Below, in pieces: positions 30,615 to 39,731 of a DNA stretch of 64,000 bases (the first letter of the stretch is position 1; each line of letters starts with the position of its first letter). A model generated the notes under the pieces. It was not told where the DNA came from. It saw nothing but the letters and a program-made list of their open reading frames with translations, and made no database searches. Source of the DNA: Lysinibacillus piscis (lineage in GTDB: Bacteria > Bacillota > Bacilli > Bacillales_A > Planococcaceae); NCBI RefSeq assembly GCF_026012395.1, contig NZ_BRZA01000001.1:620001-684000 (forward strand), read 5' to 3'. Both the position numbers and the translations under genes were made by a program.

Positions 30615-30661
30615 AACAGCCTCCTCCTACATACAAAGTTAGCATGTTAGCATCACAAATA

Positions 30662-30702
30662 TTGTCAAACAATCGCAGTGAATTTAAAAAATATTTTGAC
30701 AA
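30662..30702 (-). promoter_or_regulatory. Candidate Spo0A boxes and promoter of the spoIIG operon
   Basis: Two inverted copies of TTGTCAAA (30695-30702 on the minus strand, 30662-30669 as its complement) resemble the Spo0A box TTGTCGAA with one change. The second also provides TTGACA, with a TAACTT 21 bases further on. A long -35/-10 spacing is a known trait of the spoIIG promoter of Bacillus subtilis. Confidence 0.55.
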
Positions 30703-30831
30703 ATTTCCAGCTTTCTTAACATTCTAGTCTTTTGAATGTTAAGAAATTTTTATGTAGAGTGATGTGTTATTTTGATGATGATAGCGTCTATAATGATAAA
30801 AGAACATTGAAGCATCAACTGAATCTAGATA

Positions 30832-30872
30832 AAAAAGCCCGTCATCCACATAATGTAAATGACGAGCTTCTT
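30832..30872 (-). terminator. Terminator after ftsZ
   Basis: AAGCTCGTCATTTACAT pairs with ATGTGGATGACGGGCTT on the minus strand (one mismatch and one G-T type pair), followed by TTTTTT. It separates the division cluster from the spoIIG operon. Confidence 0.85.
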
Positions 30873-30878
30873 ATAAAA

Positions 30879-32027
30879 TTATCCTCGATTTTTGCGATTT
30901 CTTAAAAATGCAGGTACTTCCAACATGTCATCTTGTCCATAGTTGGCTTGATTTTGTCGTGGCTGTTCTTGTACTACTTCTTGCTGACGTTGTTCACGAA
31001 CAGGCGCTTGTTGTTGCATTGTTTGTCTTGAATTCAATGTTGGTTTTACAGCAGGGCGTGGCTGTTGTAATGCCTCTTCTGAAAAACCAGTAGCAATGAC
31101 AGTAACGATGATTTCATCTTTTAAATTTTCGTTAATAACAGAACCGAAAATCATGTTTACTTCTTCATCAGAAGCAGATGCTACAATATCTGCCGCTTCC
31201 TGTACTTCAAATAGACTTAAATTCGCACCACCTGTAATATTCATCAAGACACCTTTAGCGCCATCGATAGACGACTCAAGCAATGGACTTGAAATAGCCT
31301 TTTTAGCTGCTTCTGCTGCACGATTTTCACCTGTAGCAATCCCTATTCCCATCAATGCAGAGCCTTTGTTAGACATAATTGTTTTCACATCGGCAAAGTC
31401 TAAGTTAATAAGACCTGGTGTCGCAATTAAATCTGAAATCCCTTGTACACCTTGACGTAAAACATTATCTGCTTCACGGAAAGCTTCTAACATCGGTGTA
31501 GACTTATCAACAATTTGTAGTAACTTGTCGTTTGGAATAACGATTAATGTATCAACAGCCTCTTTCATACCACCGATACCGCCGATTGCTTGTGTTTGTC
31601 GTTTACGCCCTTCAAATGTAAATGGACGTGTCACAACACCTACTGTCAATGCACCTAAATCACGTGCAATTTGAGCGATTACTGGCGCTGCTCCAGTACC
31701 AGTGCCTCCGCCCATACCCGCTGTAACGAATACCATATCTGCACCACGTAATACTTCTTCTAATTGTTCACGGCTCTCTTCAGCCGCTTTCTTTCCAACC
31801 TCTGGATTAGCTCCAGCACCTAAACCACGTGTTAACTTTGCACCAATTTGTAGCTTTATTTCTGCTTTTGATAAATTTAATGCTTGAGCATCTGTATTGA
31901 CAGCAATAAAATCTACACCTTGTACACCATGCTCTATCATTCTATTGACAGCGTTGTTACCACCACCACCAACACCAATAACCTTTATTACTGCAAGTTG
32001 ATCAATACTTGTATCAAATTCTAACAT
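30879..32027 (-). CDS. ftsZ: FtsZ, tubulin-like division ring protein
   Basis: A 382-residue GTPase that forms the Z ring. GTP-binding segments are [14 protein letters not shown] near 20 and [15 protein letters not shown] near 104-118. A Gln-rich linker (about 318-365) leads to the conserved C-terminal peptide [13 protein letters not shown] that binds FtsA and SepF. It lies 53 bases after ftsA. Confidence 0.98.
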   Translation of the reverse strand: MLEFDTSIDQLAVIKVIGVGGGGNNAVNRMIEHGVQGVDFIAVNTDAQALNLSKAEIKLQIGAKLTRGLGAGANPEVGKKAAEESREQLEEVLRGADMVFVTAGMGGGTGTGAAPVIAQIARDLGALTVGVVTRPFTFEGRKRQTQAIGGIGGMKEAVDTLIVIPNDKLLQIVDKSTPMLEAFREADNVLRQGVQGISDLIATPGLINLDFADVKTIMSNKGSALMGIGIATGENRAAEAAKKAISSPLLESSIDGAKGVLMNITGGANLSLFEVQEAADIVASASDEEVNMIFGSVINENLKDEIIVTVIATGFSEEALQQPRPAVKPTLNSRQTMQQQAPVREQRQQEVVQEQPRQNQANYGQDDMLEVPAFLRNRKNRG

Positions 32028-32080
32028 TTCATTTTCCTCCCACGGTAACTCGACTCAATATCATCCATTACGCATTTAAG

Positions 32081-33364
32081 TTAATCAAAAAACTTATCAA
32101 ATAATTTTTTCGCTCGCCCAATTACGCTTTCTTTTGGTTCTGAGGTTGTCGCATATTCTTGCTTCTTAGGCGCAGTGGTAGGTGAGCTAGCAAACGCATA
32201 TTCCAGTGATTGTACATTTGTACTTTTTCCATAAAAATCATCTTCTAAATAGGCGTAACGAATCAGTCCAACTGCCGTTGTAAATGAAGGCTCCCTAACC
32301 CCAATATAATCTGGTGTATATATTCTAACACGCGTTTGCAAAATTTGACGTGCTAATTGAGCAATCCCTTCCAGTTTTGCAACACCACCTGTTAAAATAA
32401 CACCACCAGGCAAATCTCGCACACCTAAACGTGCCAATTCATCAATGACTAATTCAAATAATTCTTCTAGACGAGCACCAATAATTTCTGAAATATAGCG
32501 TTGGCTATATTGATCTGTAGAATCTGTTCCAACAATCGGTACTTCAAATAGTTCATCATCTGATGCGTCATCATAAAAGGCATGTCCAAATTGATGTTTA
32601 ATATGTTCTGCCTGCTCGGTTGGTGTTTTCAAGACAATTGAAATATCTTTTGTAATATGGTCGCCACCAATTGGTATGACTCCCGTATGTGTCAACAGGC
32701 CTTCTTCAAATACAGCAATTGTTGTAGAGCCACCACCTAAATCGACAAAAGCTGTACCTTGGTTTTTTTCATCTTCTGTTAAAGCAAAGTAGCCTGCTGC
32801 CAATGGTTGTAAATATATTTCTCTAATGCTCAACCCTGCACGTTCTACACAGCGAAGAACATTATGTAGAAGTGTTTTAGATGTTGTAATCATTGTGGCA
32901 TCCATTTCTAAGCGAATGCCAATCATCCCACGTGGATCTTTAATTTCTGCTAAGTTATCTACAATAAACTGTCTCGGAATAATATTGACTAATTCACGTT
33001 CAGGAGGTATTGACATGACTTGTGCAGATTCTACTACTCTATCTAAATCATCATCTGTAATTTCTCTATTTTCACTATTTACAGCGACAACACCTTTGAC
33101 TAATTGTAACATCGTTTGGTTCGCTGGAACGCCTAAAACGACTTCAGTAATTTGATAGCCTGTCATTCGTTCTGCTTGTTCTACAGCTTTACGGATGGAT
33201 TGCACTGTTGCATCAATATCAACAATTGCCCCTTTCCGAATCCCATTTGATTTTACATTTCCGACACCAATTACATGTAATTGTCCGTCGCTCATTTCTC
33301 CTATTAATACCTTGATAGAGGATGACCCTATATCAAGAGAAATATATAAATCTTGTTGGTTCAA
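32081..33364 (-). CDS. ftsA: FtsA, actin-like membrane anchor of FtsZ
   Basis: A 427-residue actin-fold protein with DIGSSSIKVLIGE near 10, FVDLGGGSTTIAVFE near 205 and GVILTGGVAKLEG near 325. It ends in a short amphipathic helix (IGRAKKLFDKFFD) for membrane binding. It lies directly upstream of ftsZ in the usual order. Confidence 0.97.
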   Translation of the reverse strand: MNQQDLYISLDIGSSSIKVLIGEMSDGQLHVIGVGNVKSNGIRKGAIVDIDATVQSIRKAVEQAERMTGYQITEVVLGVPANQTMLQLVKGVVAVNSENREITDDDLDRVVESAQVMSIPPERELVNIIPRQFIVDNLAEIKDPRGMIGIRLEMDATMITTSKTLLHNVLRCVERAGLSIREIYLQPLAAGYFALTEDEKNQGTAFVDLGGGSTTIAVFEEGLLTHTGVIPIGGDHITKDISIVLKTPTEQAEHIKHQFGHAFYDDASDDELFEVPIVGTDSTDQYSQRYISEIIGARLEELFELVIDELARLGVRDLPGGVILTGGVAKLEGIAQLARQILQTRVRIYTPDYIGVREPSFTTAVGLIRYAYLEDDFYGKSTNVQSLEYAFASSPTTAPKKQEYATTSEPKESVIGRAKKLFDKFFD

Positions 33365-33459
33365 CTCGCTGCACCTCCCTAAAAAATGCTCTTGTTTTCA
33401 TTCTATTGTAATTTTACTGTCTTGTCTAAGTAAATTAAGCGATTTATACAAATTTCCCT

Positions 33460-33831
33460 TTATTCTATTGAAGTTTTATTCTTTTTGTGACGTTTTTCAT
33501 CTAATCGATTTAGTAAAATACGCCTAATAATAGCTATATTTTGGAATAAACGTACTCCGAATGCAAAAATGGCTGCTAAATACAAATCTATTCCTAAATA
33601 TACACCTAAGAAAGCTAAACCTGCAGCAAGAAGTATGTTAAAGAAGAAACCTGAGACAAATACTTTATCATCATATACATGTTGCAATTGTGCTCGAATG
33701 CCACCAAATAATGTATCCAAAGCCGCTAAAACGGCGATGGATAAATAGTTTTCATAAACAGACGGGATTTGTATATTTGTTAATAAACCGAGTGCAAGTC
33801 CAAATAACAAGCCTAAAAATGGTAGCCACAT
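33460..33831 (-). CDS. sbp: Small basic protein Sbp (DUF1290)
   Basis: A 123-residue membrane protein with three hydrophobic segments (about 2-20, 28-48, 60-85) and a basic tail (RLDEKRHKKNKTS). The core GLALGLLTNIQIP and ALDTLFGGIRAQLQ are typical of DUF1290 proteins next to ftsA. Function unknown. Four bases separate it from the DUF881 gene. Confidence 0.88.
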   Translation of the reverse strand: MWLPFLGLLFGLALGLLTNIQIPSVYENYLSIAVLAALDTLFGGIRAQLQHVYDDKVFVSGFFFNILLAAGLAFLGVYLGIDLYLAAIFAFGVRLFQNIAIIRRILLNRLDEKRHKKNKTSIE

Positions 33832-33835
33832 ACTT

Positions 33836-34555
33836 TTATTCTCCTTTTTCGACTTCTGTTAAATAATCATTTGTTAGTGGCTGATCAAATGCTGAAATGG
33901 TTAACTGTGTCATTGGTTCTTCGATAACTAAATTGAAATTATCTAAATAAAAAGAATCTACCAATGATGAGGCCTGTAAAGAGTTATACATTTTTTGAGC
34001 TTCTTTAAACGAGCTTGTCCCTACATAAATTTCAAATGGGAGGGATGAAATAGGTACACTGTTGACAGTTGTTCGCCCATTAATATCTCGAATAGCTGTT
34101 GTTTGGACAACTCGATTGCCATCAATAGCCACATCTATCGCATTATTCTTAAATAATTCATTTAATAATTGTGTAAGCAAATCAGGTGAAATTTCGCGAA
34201 TAACATAGCCCATTTCGATTAATTCAGGTGCTGCCTCAATGCGTAGTATAAGCCCCGGCCCTACTACTTTAGTGAGACCTGCTTGTGTTTGTAAACGGTT
34301 TACTGTTTCACTTAATGCCGCTTGCAAACTTGTCTTTTCAGATTGCTCATAGCGATCCACTACTTCATGAAGCGAGCGAATTTCTTCTAATAAAGTGGAA
34401 TGTCTTTGTTTTTCCATTGATAGTTCTTCTCTAATATCCCAAATATCTCGTGTATCTCGCTCAGCTGGCTGTTGTATGGTATTGTACTGTACCGCTATCA
34501 TCAAACCGATAATAAATAGCACGAGCGTTATTCGGGTATACATATTTTTTTTCAA
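33836..34555 (-). CDS. ylxX: DUF881 membrane protein (YlxX type)
   Basis: A DUF881 protein with one N-terminal membrane segment (ITLVLFIIGLMIAV), a coiled coil (about 35-80) and the DUF881 core (GPGLILRIE ... LLTQLLNELFKNNA). I favour the TTG at 34555, 7 bases after GGAGG; the ATG at 34576 lies ahead of that site. Function unknown; paired with the related gene at 34603. Confidence 0.8.
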   Translation of the reverse strand: MKKNMYTRITLVLFIIGLMIAVQYNTIQQPAERDTRDIWDIREELSMEKQRHSTLLEEIRSLHEVVDRYEQSEKTSLQAALSETVNRLQTQAGLTKVVGPGLILRIEAAPELIEMGYVIREISPDLLTQLLNELFKNNAIDVAIDGNRVVQTTAIRDINGRTTVNSVPISSLPFEIYVGTSSFKEAQKMYNSLQASSLVDSFYLDNFNLVIEEPMTQLTISAFDQPLTNDYLTEVEKGE

Positions 34556-34602
34556 AATAAGCCCTCCTAGACGCATCGTAAACTGTATAGTTTTACAAAT
34601 AA

Positions 34603-35328
34603 TTAACTTTTCATATTAACTTTTGGCATAATAAGGTGTTGGTTTTCCTCCAATGATACAACAATGTTTTCATTTACTAATTGGTCAATGACGCCCCCAT
34701 CCATATTTAAGGAGGCTGTTAATGTTGCTGATTCACCAACTGCCTCTATCACAAATGGTGCAGGGTGCTGTGTACCATCGATGGTAATGACAGGACCATT
34801 ACAGCGAATATACGAATTAGCTACTATACGCTGCCCATTAATCGTGATTGCTTGTGCGCCAGCAATTTTTAACTCGTTTAATAGTTTAAAAACATGGCTC
34901 TCATGGACAATGTAATCATTTGGATTCGCTGCTGTCGGGTTGTAATCACCATCCCTTAATGTCACACGAATACCCTTGCCCTCACCCTTTAATTCACCTA
35001 GTAAAAGCCGCATATTTTCTGCATCTTCTCCAAGTTTTTCATACTCTTTTTCATTCGCTACAAATGATTTTTCATACTTACGAATTTTCTTTTGTAATGC
35101 TGTTACCTCTTCTGACAGTTCCTTATTACGCTCCTGCTGTACAATTAACTCCTCACGATAGGACTCTTCCTTCTCAAATAACGTTGTATCCACTGTGCTC
35201 CTTGTACTTTTTGCTTGGTTATACGAATAACCAATCATAAAACCTGTCGCAATGCATACAATTAATAGCTCAAACTGCTTTCTCGATAAAAAGCTTCCTT
35301 TATTGCTCGTCCGTTTGTTCATCTTCAT
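34603..35328 (-). CDS. ylxW: DUF881 membrane protein (YlxW type)
   Basis: A 241-residue paralogue of the neighbouring DUF881 protein. One membrane segment (about 18-35) is followed by a coiled coil (about 45-100) and the DUF881 core (GEGKGIRVTLRDGDYNP ... VFKLLNELKIAGAQAITING). It overlaps the end of divIB by 29 bases. The pair is common between divIB and ftsA in Bacillales; its role is unknown. Confidence 0.82.
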   Translation of the reverse strand: MKMNKRTSNKGSFLSRKQFELLIVCIATGFMIGYSYNQAKSTRSTVDTTLFEKEESYREELIVQQERNKELSEEVTALQKKIRKYEKSFVANEKEYEKLGEDAENMRLLLGELKGEGKGIRVTLRDGDYNPTAANPNDYIVHESHVFKLLNELKIAGAQAITINGQRIVANSYIRCNGPVITIDGTQHPAPFVIEAVGESATLTASLNMDGGVIDQLVNENIVVSLEENQHLIMPKVNMKS

Positions 35329-36133
35329 TCACATCCTGGTCGTTCACTTCTCCATCTTCCTCTTGTCCAATATCAAGATTTACTGGATTATATTCATTTT
35401 GAAAAGAGCGATAGTAGGAGCCAACCTCTAAATCGATAATGCCTTTTTCTAAATTTTGAATTTGTGCCACAATCGAAGGGTAATAATTTAATTTCTTGGC
35501 TAATGTTTGTATAATAGCCCGCACCTCATAGCCATCATTCATATAAAGCTTAATAGCATTCGGATTTGTCTCACTACGATTCGTATTAATTTGAGAAATT
35601 AACGCTAATACTTCTGGGTTCAATTTCGCTAATTGTTGCACAAGTTTTTGGATTTTCTTGTCACCTTTAAATCCTATAAAAACAGGTGCATCGATAGGAA
35701 TATCCTTTCCTTTCTGTTCAAATCGCTTTCCATTTTCAAGCACAGGATAATAAACTCCGTCTATTATGACATAGGCAACCTTTTTCCATTCTTGTACATG
35801 GATGGTGACACCTCGAAACCAAGTTCGCTTCACTTGTACATCTTTTACCCATGTATCTTTTTGAAGTAGTGCTTCTACATCTTTTACTTTAAAGCCCCAT
35901 AATGAGTTACCTGCCACTAACTTACTTGTTTGAACATAATATTGTTCTTCTGCTAATTGTGCACCTTGAACTGTTATCCGATCGATTGTACTGTAAGGAG
36001 ATTGAAAATAAAGGAGTACTGCTAACACAATAAAGAAAAGTAATATGAGTACAATAAATTTTCGATTAGTACGCTTTTTTCGTCGCTTTTTAAGCGTAGG
36101 GATGCGATCTTCTATATCAATTACCTTTTCCAA
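35300..36133 (-). CDS. divIB: DivIB/FtsQ cell-division protein
   Basis: A bitopic division protein with a basic cytoplasmic start (LKKRRKKRTNRK), one membrane segment (VLILLFFIVLAVLLYF) and an extracellular POTRA domain (STIDRITVQGAQL). The C-terminal tail is very acidic. I choose the TTG at 36133, 8 bases after GGAGG; the longer open frame up to 36193 overlaps ftsW and lacks a ribosome binding site. It forms a complex with FtsL and DivIC. Confidence 0.92.
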   Translation of the reverse strand: MEKVIDIEDRIPTLKKRRKKRTNRKFIVLILLFFIVLAVLLYFQSPYSTIDRITVQGAQLAEEQYYVQTSKLVAGNSLWGFKVKDVEALLQKDTWVKDVQVKRTWFRGVTIHVQEWKKVAYVIIDGVYYPVLENGKRFEQKGKDIPIDAPVFIGFKGDKKIQKLVQQLAKLNPEVLALISQINTNRSETNPNAIKLYMNDGYEVRAIIQTLAKKLNYYPSIVAQIQNLEKGIIDLEVGSYYRSFQNEYNPVNLDIGQEEDGEVNDQDVNEDEQTDEQ

Positions 36134-36153
36134 AAAGTACTCCTCCTTTATAT

Positions 36154-37233
36154 TTATTTCGCTAATTGATAAATAATACCTATTATTAACCACATTGTGA
36201 CTAAAGATGTTCCACCATAGCTAATAAAAGGCAATGTTACACCTGTTACAGGGACTAAACCAATGACTACAGCGATATTAAGAAAAGCCTGTACTGTCAA
36301 CATTGTGACAAGTCCTATAATGGCGTAATACGATGCACGACTTTTTGCTTGAATCGCAAATTTATATCCTGCATAAATCGTTATAGCAAACAGCGCTACA
36401 ATGACAAGCCCGCCAAACATCCCAACTTCTTCCAAAATAATAGCGTAAATAAAATCATTTTGTGGCTCTGGTAAATATAAAAACTTTTGTCTGCTTTGCC
36501 CAAAGCCATGTCCAAAAATACCTGCTGGTCCTATTGCCATTAGAGATTGCACCGCTTGGAATCCGCTCACTAAAGGGTCTGCCCACGGATCAAGAAAGGC
36601 CTCAATTCGTTTTAAACGATATGGTGCTGTTGCAATAAGCCCTACCAATCCAGCTACTCCAATAAGCATAATCATGGCATACAATTTTAGCGGATACCCT
36701 GCCACAAAAAATAATAAAAAGACAGACACAACAAGAATAAACACAGAACCGAAATCTGGCTGTAACATAATTAACACAACAGGCAATAATAAAACTAAAC
36801 CATGTCGCCATTGCACAATGGACGTACCTGTTTTATGCTGTGCTAGCAAATGACTCAAATAGACGAGCACGGTAATTTTGCTCAGCTCAGCTGGTTGTAT
36901 CGTTAATGGACCTACACCAATCCAGCTCTGTGAACCATTTCGTACAAGTCCAATCCCTGGTATTAACACTAATACTAATAACACTAATGATAATATATAG
37001 GCTATTTGCCAAAAACGTTGCTGTTTTAATAGCGTGAAACGAGTCGTAAATAAAAAGACACCTATCGCGATTAGAAAATAAATACTTTGTTTTAGGTAAA
37101 ATGGCATTTTCCCACTGTAGTGAACTGCACTCCAATAAGTGCCTGCTGAATAGACAAAGATAATGCCAATGATGGATAGTAGCATTGTTGTGATTAGCAA
37201 TAAATAGCTTTCTTTCCCTCTCAGTAATGCCAT
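36154..37233 (-). CDS. ftsW: FtsW/SpoVE-family lipid II polymerase
   Basis: A 359-residue SEDS protein with about ten membrane segments that polymerises lipid II at the septum. Family segments include GSQSWIGVGPLTIQPAELSK near 100-120, LVSGFQAVQSLMAIGPAG near 214 and PVTGVTLPFISYGGTSL near 325. In Bacillus the gene at this place is spoVE, with ftsW elsewhere; which of the two this serves as cannot be told. It lies between murD and divIB with murG and murB missing. Confidence 0.9.
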   Translation of the reverse strand: MALLRGKESYLLLITTMLLSIIGIIFVYSAGTYWSAVHYSGKMPFYLKQSIYFLIAIGVFLFTTRFTLLKQQRFWQIAYILSLVLLVLVLIPGIGLVRNGSQSWIGVGPLTIQPAELSKITVLVYLSHLLAQHKTGTSIVQWRHGLVLLLPVVLIMLQPDFGSVFILVVSVFLLFFVAGYPLKLYAMIMLIGVAGLVGLIATAPYRLKRIEAFLDPWADPLVSGFQAVQSLMAIGPAGIFGHGFGQSRQKFLYLPEPQNDFIYAIILEEVGMFGGLVIVALFAITIYAGYKFAIQAKSRASYYAIIGLVTMLTVQAFLNIAVVIGLVPVTGVTLPFISYGGTSLVTMWLIIGIIYQLAK

Positions 37234-37273
37234 CCTTCCAAGTTAATTATAGTCAAAGTTCATTACAAGCAAA

Positions 37274-38623
37274 TTACAGCTTCATGACAGTATCAATAAA
37301 AGCATCACCTCTTATTTCAAAGCTGTCATATTGATCCCAACTTGCACAAGCAGGTGATAATAAAATAATATCGCCCTCTTCTGACATTGGTGCAGCATAT
37401 TGCACAGCATCTTCCACATTCTGTGCAATAATAGCTTTTGTGACACCACAGGATTTCGCAAATTCTACAAAACGCAAACCTGTTTCTCCAAAAGCTACAA
37501 CACCTTTTACATGCTCCATACTTGGACGCAATTCTTCAAATGAATGTCCACGGTCTAAACCACCAGCTAATAAAATCACAGGTGCGCTAAAGGCATCTAA
37601 AGCACTCTTCGTTGCTAAACAATTGGTTGCTTTTGAATCATTATAAATTTTCCGTCCGTTCCACTCTCGAACAAATTGTGTACGATGACGAACACCTGCA
37701 AATGTCGCAAGCACTTCCTCCATTTTGGCTTTATCACAGCCCATTAATAAACAAGCTGCTACAGCTGTTAAAATATTTTCTAAATTATGCTTACCAGGTA
37801 ATGCAATCGTTGCACGAGTCATATATGGCTCACCTTGCCAATAAATCGTCGTATCATCAGCACTAATGCCAACCTCTGCACGTCCCTTTGTCGTAAATGG
37901 AATCTTTTGTGCCTTTGATTGTGCTGCATAGCCAACAACAATTGGCTGATCTGCATTATAAATAAAATAATCCTCTGCATCTTGATTGCGTGTCACACCA
38001 AATTTTGCATCTGCATAGCTCTCAAATGTTCCATGATAATCAAGATGGGCATCATATAAGTTTGTTAGAATGGCAATTTTCGGCTTGAATGTTGCTGTCC
38101 CCATCAATTGGAATGAAGAAAGTTCTGTCACGATTACTTGTTCTTTCTGTGCCTCTTTGGCAACACCACAAGCAACTGTTCCGATATTTCCTGCAATCAA
38201 TGGTTGTTTACCACCATTGTTTAACATTTCAAAAATTAATGTTGTCGTCGTTGTTTTGCCGTTAGAGCCTGTAATACCGATAAATGGTGCTTCACTAATT
38301 AAATACGCAAGCTCAATCTCTGTCCAAACAGGTAGCCCTCGACTAATCGCATCTGCTACAATCGGATTACTATAAGGGATACCAGGGTTTTTAACGACTA
38401 ATTCAAAGCCTTCGTCGAGTAAATCTTCAGGATGACGCCCACAAATGACTGTAATGCCTTTTTGTAATAAGTTCTGTGCATCAGGGCTTTCCTCAAATGG
38501 CTTAGAATCATTTACTGTGACAAAGGCACCAAGTTCATGTAAAATTTCAGCCGCTGCTACACCACTTTTAGCTAAACCCAGTACGAGTACTTTTTTATGT
38601 TGCAAGTCTACATAGTTTTTCAT
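37274..38623 (-). CDS. murD: UDP-MurNAc-L-alanine:D-glutamate ligase
   Basis: It adds D-glutamate to the peptidoglycan precursor. The P-loop [12 protein letters not shown] is at about 115-126, with [15 protein letters not shown] near 192-206 and YNDSKATN further on. I start at 38623 (449 residues), 6 bases after GGAGGC; the ATG overlaps the mraY stop. The longer frame to 38707 is inside mraY. Confidence 0.96.
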   Translation of the reverse strand: MKNYVDLQHKKVLVLGLAKSGVAAAEILHELGAFVTVNDSKPFEESPDAQNLLQKGITVICGRHPEDLLDEGFELVVKNPGIPYSNPIVADAISRGLPVWTEIELAYLISEAPFIGITGSNGKTTTTTLIFEMLNNGGKQPLIAGNIGTVACGVAKEAQKEQVIVTELSSFQLMGTATFKPKIAILTNLYDAHLDYHGTFESYADAKFGVTRNQDAEDYFIYNADQPIVVGYAAQSKAQKIPFTTKGRAEVGISADDTTIYWQGEPYMTRATIALPGKHNLENILTAVAACLLMGCDKAKMEEVLATFAGVRHRTQFVREWNGRKIYNDSKATNCLATKSALDAFSAPVILLAGGLDRGHSFEELRPSMEHVKGVVAFGETGLRFVEFAKSCGVTKAIIAQNVEDAVQYAAPMSEEGDIILLSPACASWDQYDSFEIRGDAFIDTVMKL

Positions 38624-39594
38624 AACAACGCCTCCGATAAAACTGCAATTAATGCTACTGCTAAAGCCGTTGACCAAAATACAATGACGACTTTCCATTC
38701 TGACCAACCTGATAATTCAAAATGATGATGGATAGGGCTCATTTTAAAAATACGTTTTTGGCGTAGCTTGAAACTACCAACTTGTAAAATAACAGATAAT
38801 GTTTCAATAACAAATACTAGGCCAATCAATAATAATAAAAATTCTTCCTTTACTAACACAGATACCATGGCTAAAGCACCACCTAGTGCTAAAGAGCCTG
38901 TGTCTCCCATAAATACTTTAGCTGGATTGGCATTAAATAATAAGAATCCTAGCAATGCGCCTGTTACTGCAAAGGCAAATAACGCAATATCCGCTTGGTC
39001 TTGGAATAGCGCAATAACACCAAATGCTGCAAAGGCAATAGAAGCTGTCCCTGCGACAAGTCCATCTAAGCCATCTGTTAAATTGACTGCATTTGAAAAA
39101 CCAACTAGCCAAAAAATTAAAAAGGCTACATAAAAAATACCTAGGTCAATTGTCCAATCTGTAAATGGTATAGTGAGTGTTGTCTCAAAATCGCCTATAT
39201 GGAGTAAAAAATAAGCTAATATAGCAATCACAATTTGACCAACGAGCTTTTGGAGCGATGTCAAACCTAAATTACGTTTAAAAACAACCTTTAAGCTATC
39301 GTCCAATAAACCGATTAATCCAAATCCTACTAACACTAATAATAAGACAATGGTTTGTGTTGTCAGCAATTCTAAAAAGCTGCCCACACCAACTGTAGTC
39401 AAAATAATCGCTAGCAAGAAAATAATGCCGCCCATTGTTGGTGTGCCCGCTTTTTTCATATGCGATTGTGGTCCTTCTTCACGAATGCTTTGTCCGAATT
39501 TCAAACGACGCAGCATAGGAATACTAATCGGTGCTAAAATAACTGTGATGATAAAAGCAAGCGCTAAAATCGTAAGTGTTGTTGCGAGTTCCAT
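38620..39594 (-). CDS. mraY: MraY, lipid I synthase
   Basis: This 324-residue, ten-segment membrane protein transfers phospho-MurNAc-pentapeptide to undecaprenyl phosphate. Conserved parts are [10 protein letters not shown] near 46-55, [12 protein letters not shown] near 171-182 and the [15 protein letters not shown] loop near 285-299. It directly precedes murD; no murE lies between it and spoVD, unlike in Bacillus subtilis. Confidence 0.96.
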   Translation of the reverse strand: MELATTLTILALAFIITVILAPISIPMLRRLKFGQSIREEGPQSHMKKAGTPTMGGIIFLLAIILTTVGVGSFLELLTTQTIVLLLVLVGFGLIGLLDDSLKVVFKRNLGLTSLQKLVGQIVIAILAYFLLHIGDFETTLTIPFTDWTIDLGIFYVAFLIFWLVGFSNAVNLTDGLDGLVAGTASIAFAAFGVIALFQDQADIALFAFAVTGALLGFLLFNANPAKVFMGDTGSLALGGALAMVSVLVKEEFLLLLIGLVFVIETLSVILQVGSFKLRQKRIFKMSPIHHHFELSGWSEWKVVIVFWSTALAVALIAVLSEALL

Positions 39595-39731
39595 TGAAAA
39601 ATCTCCTTTAAATCATGTATCTCTTTTTTCAAATTAGAAAAAAGTCCTTCATTGCCTTATCATGACGAAACCTATCCTTCATAATAATAGTGGTTCTTCA
39701 ACATTTTTGGAAGGTCAAATTATTTCTATTT

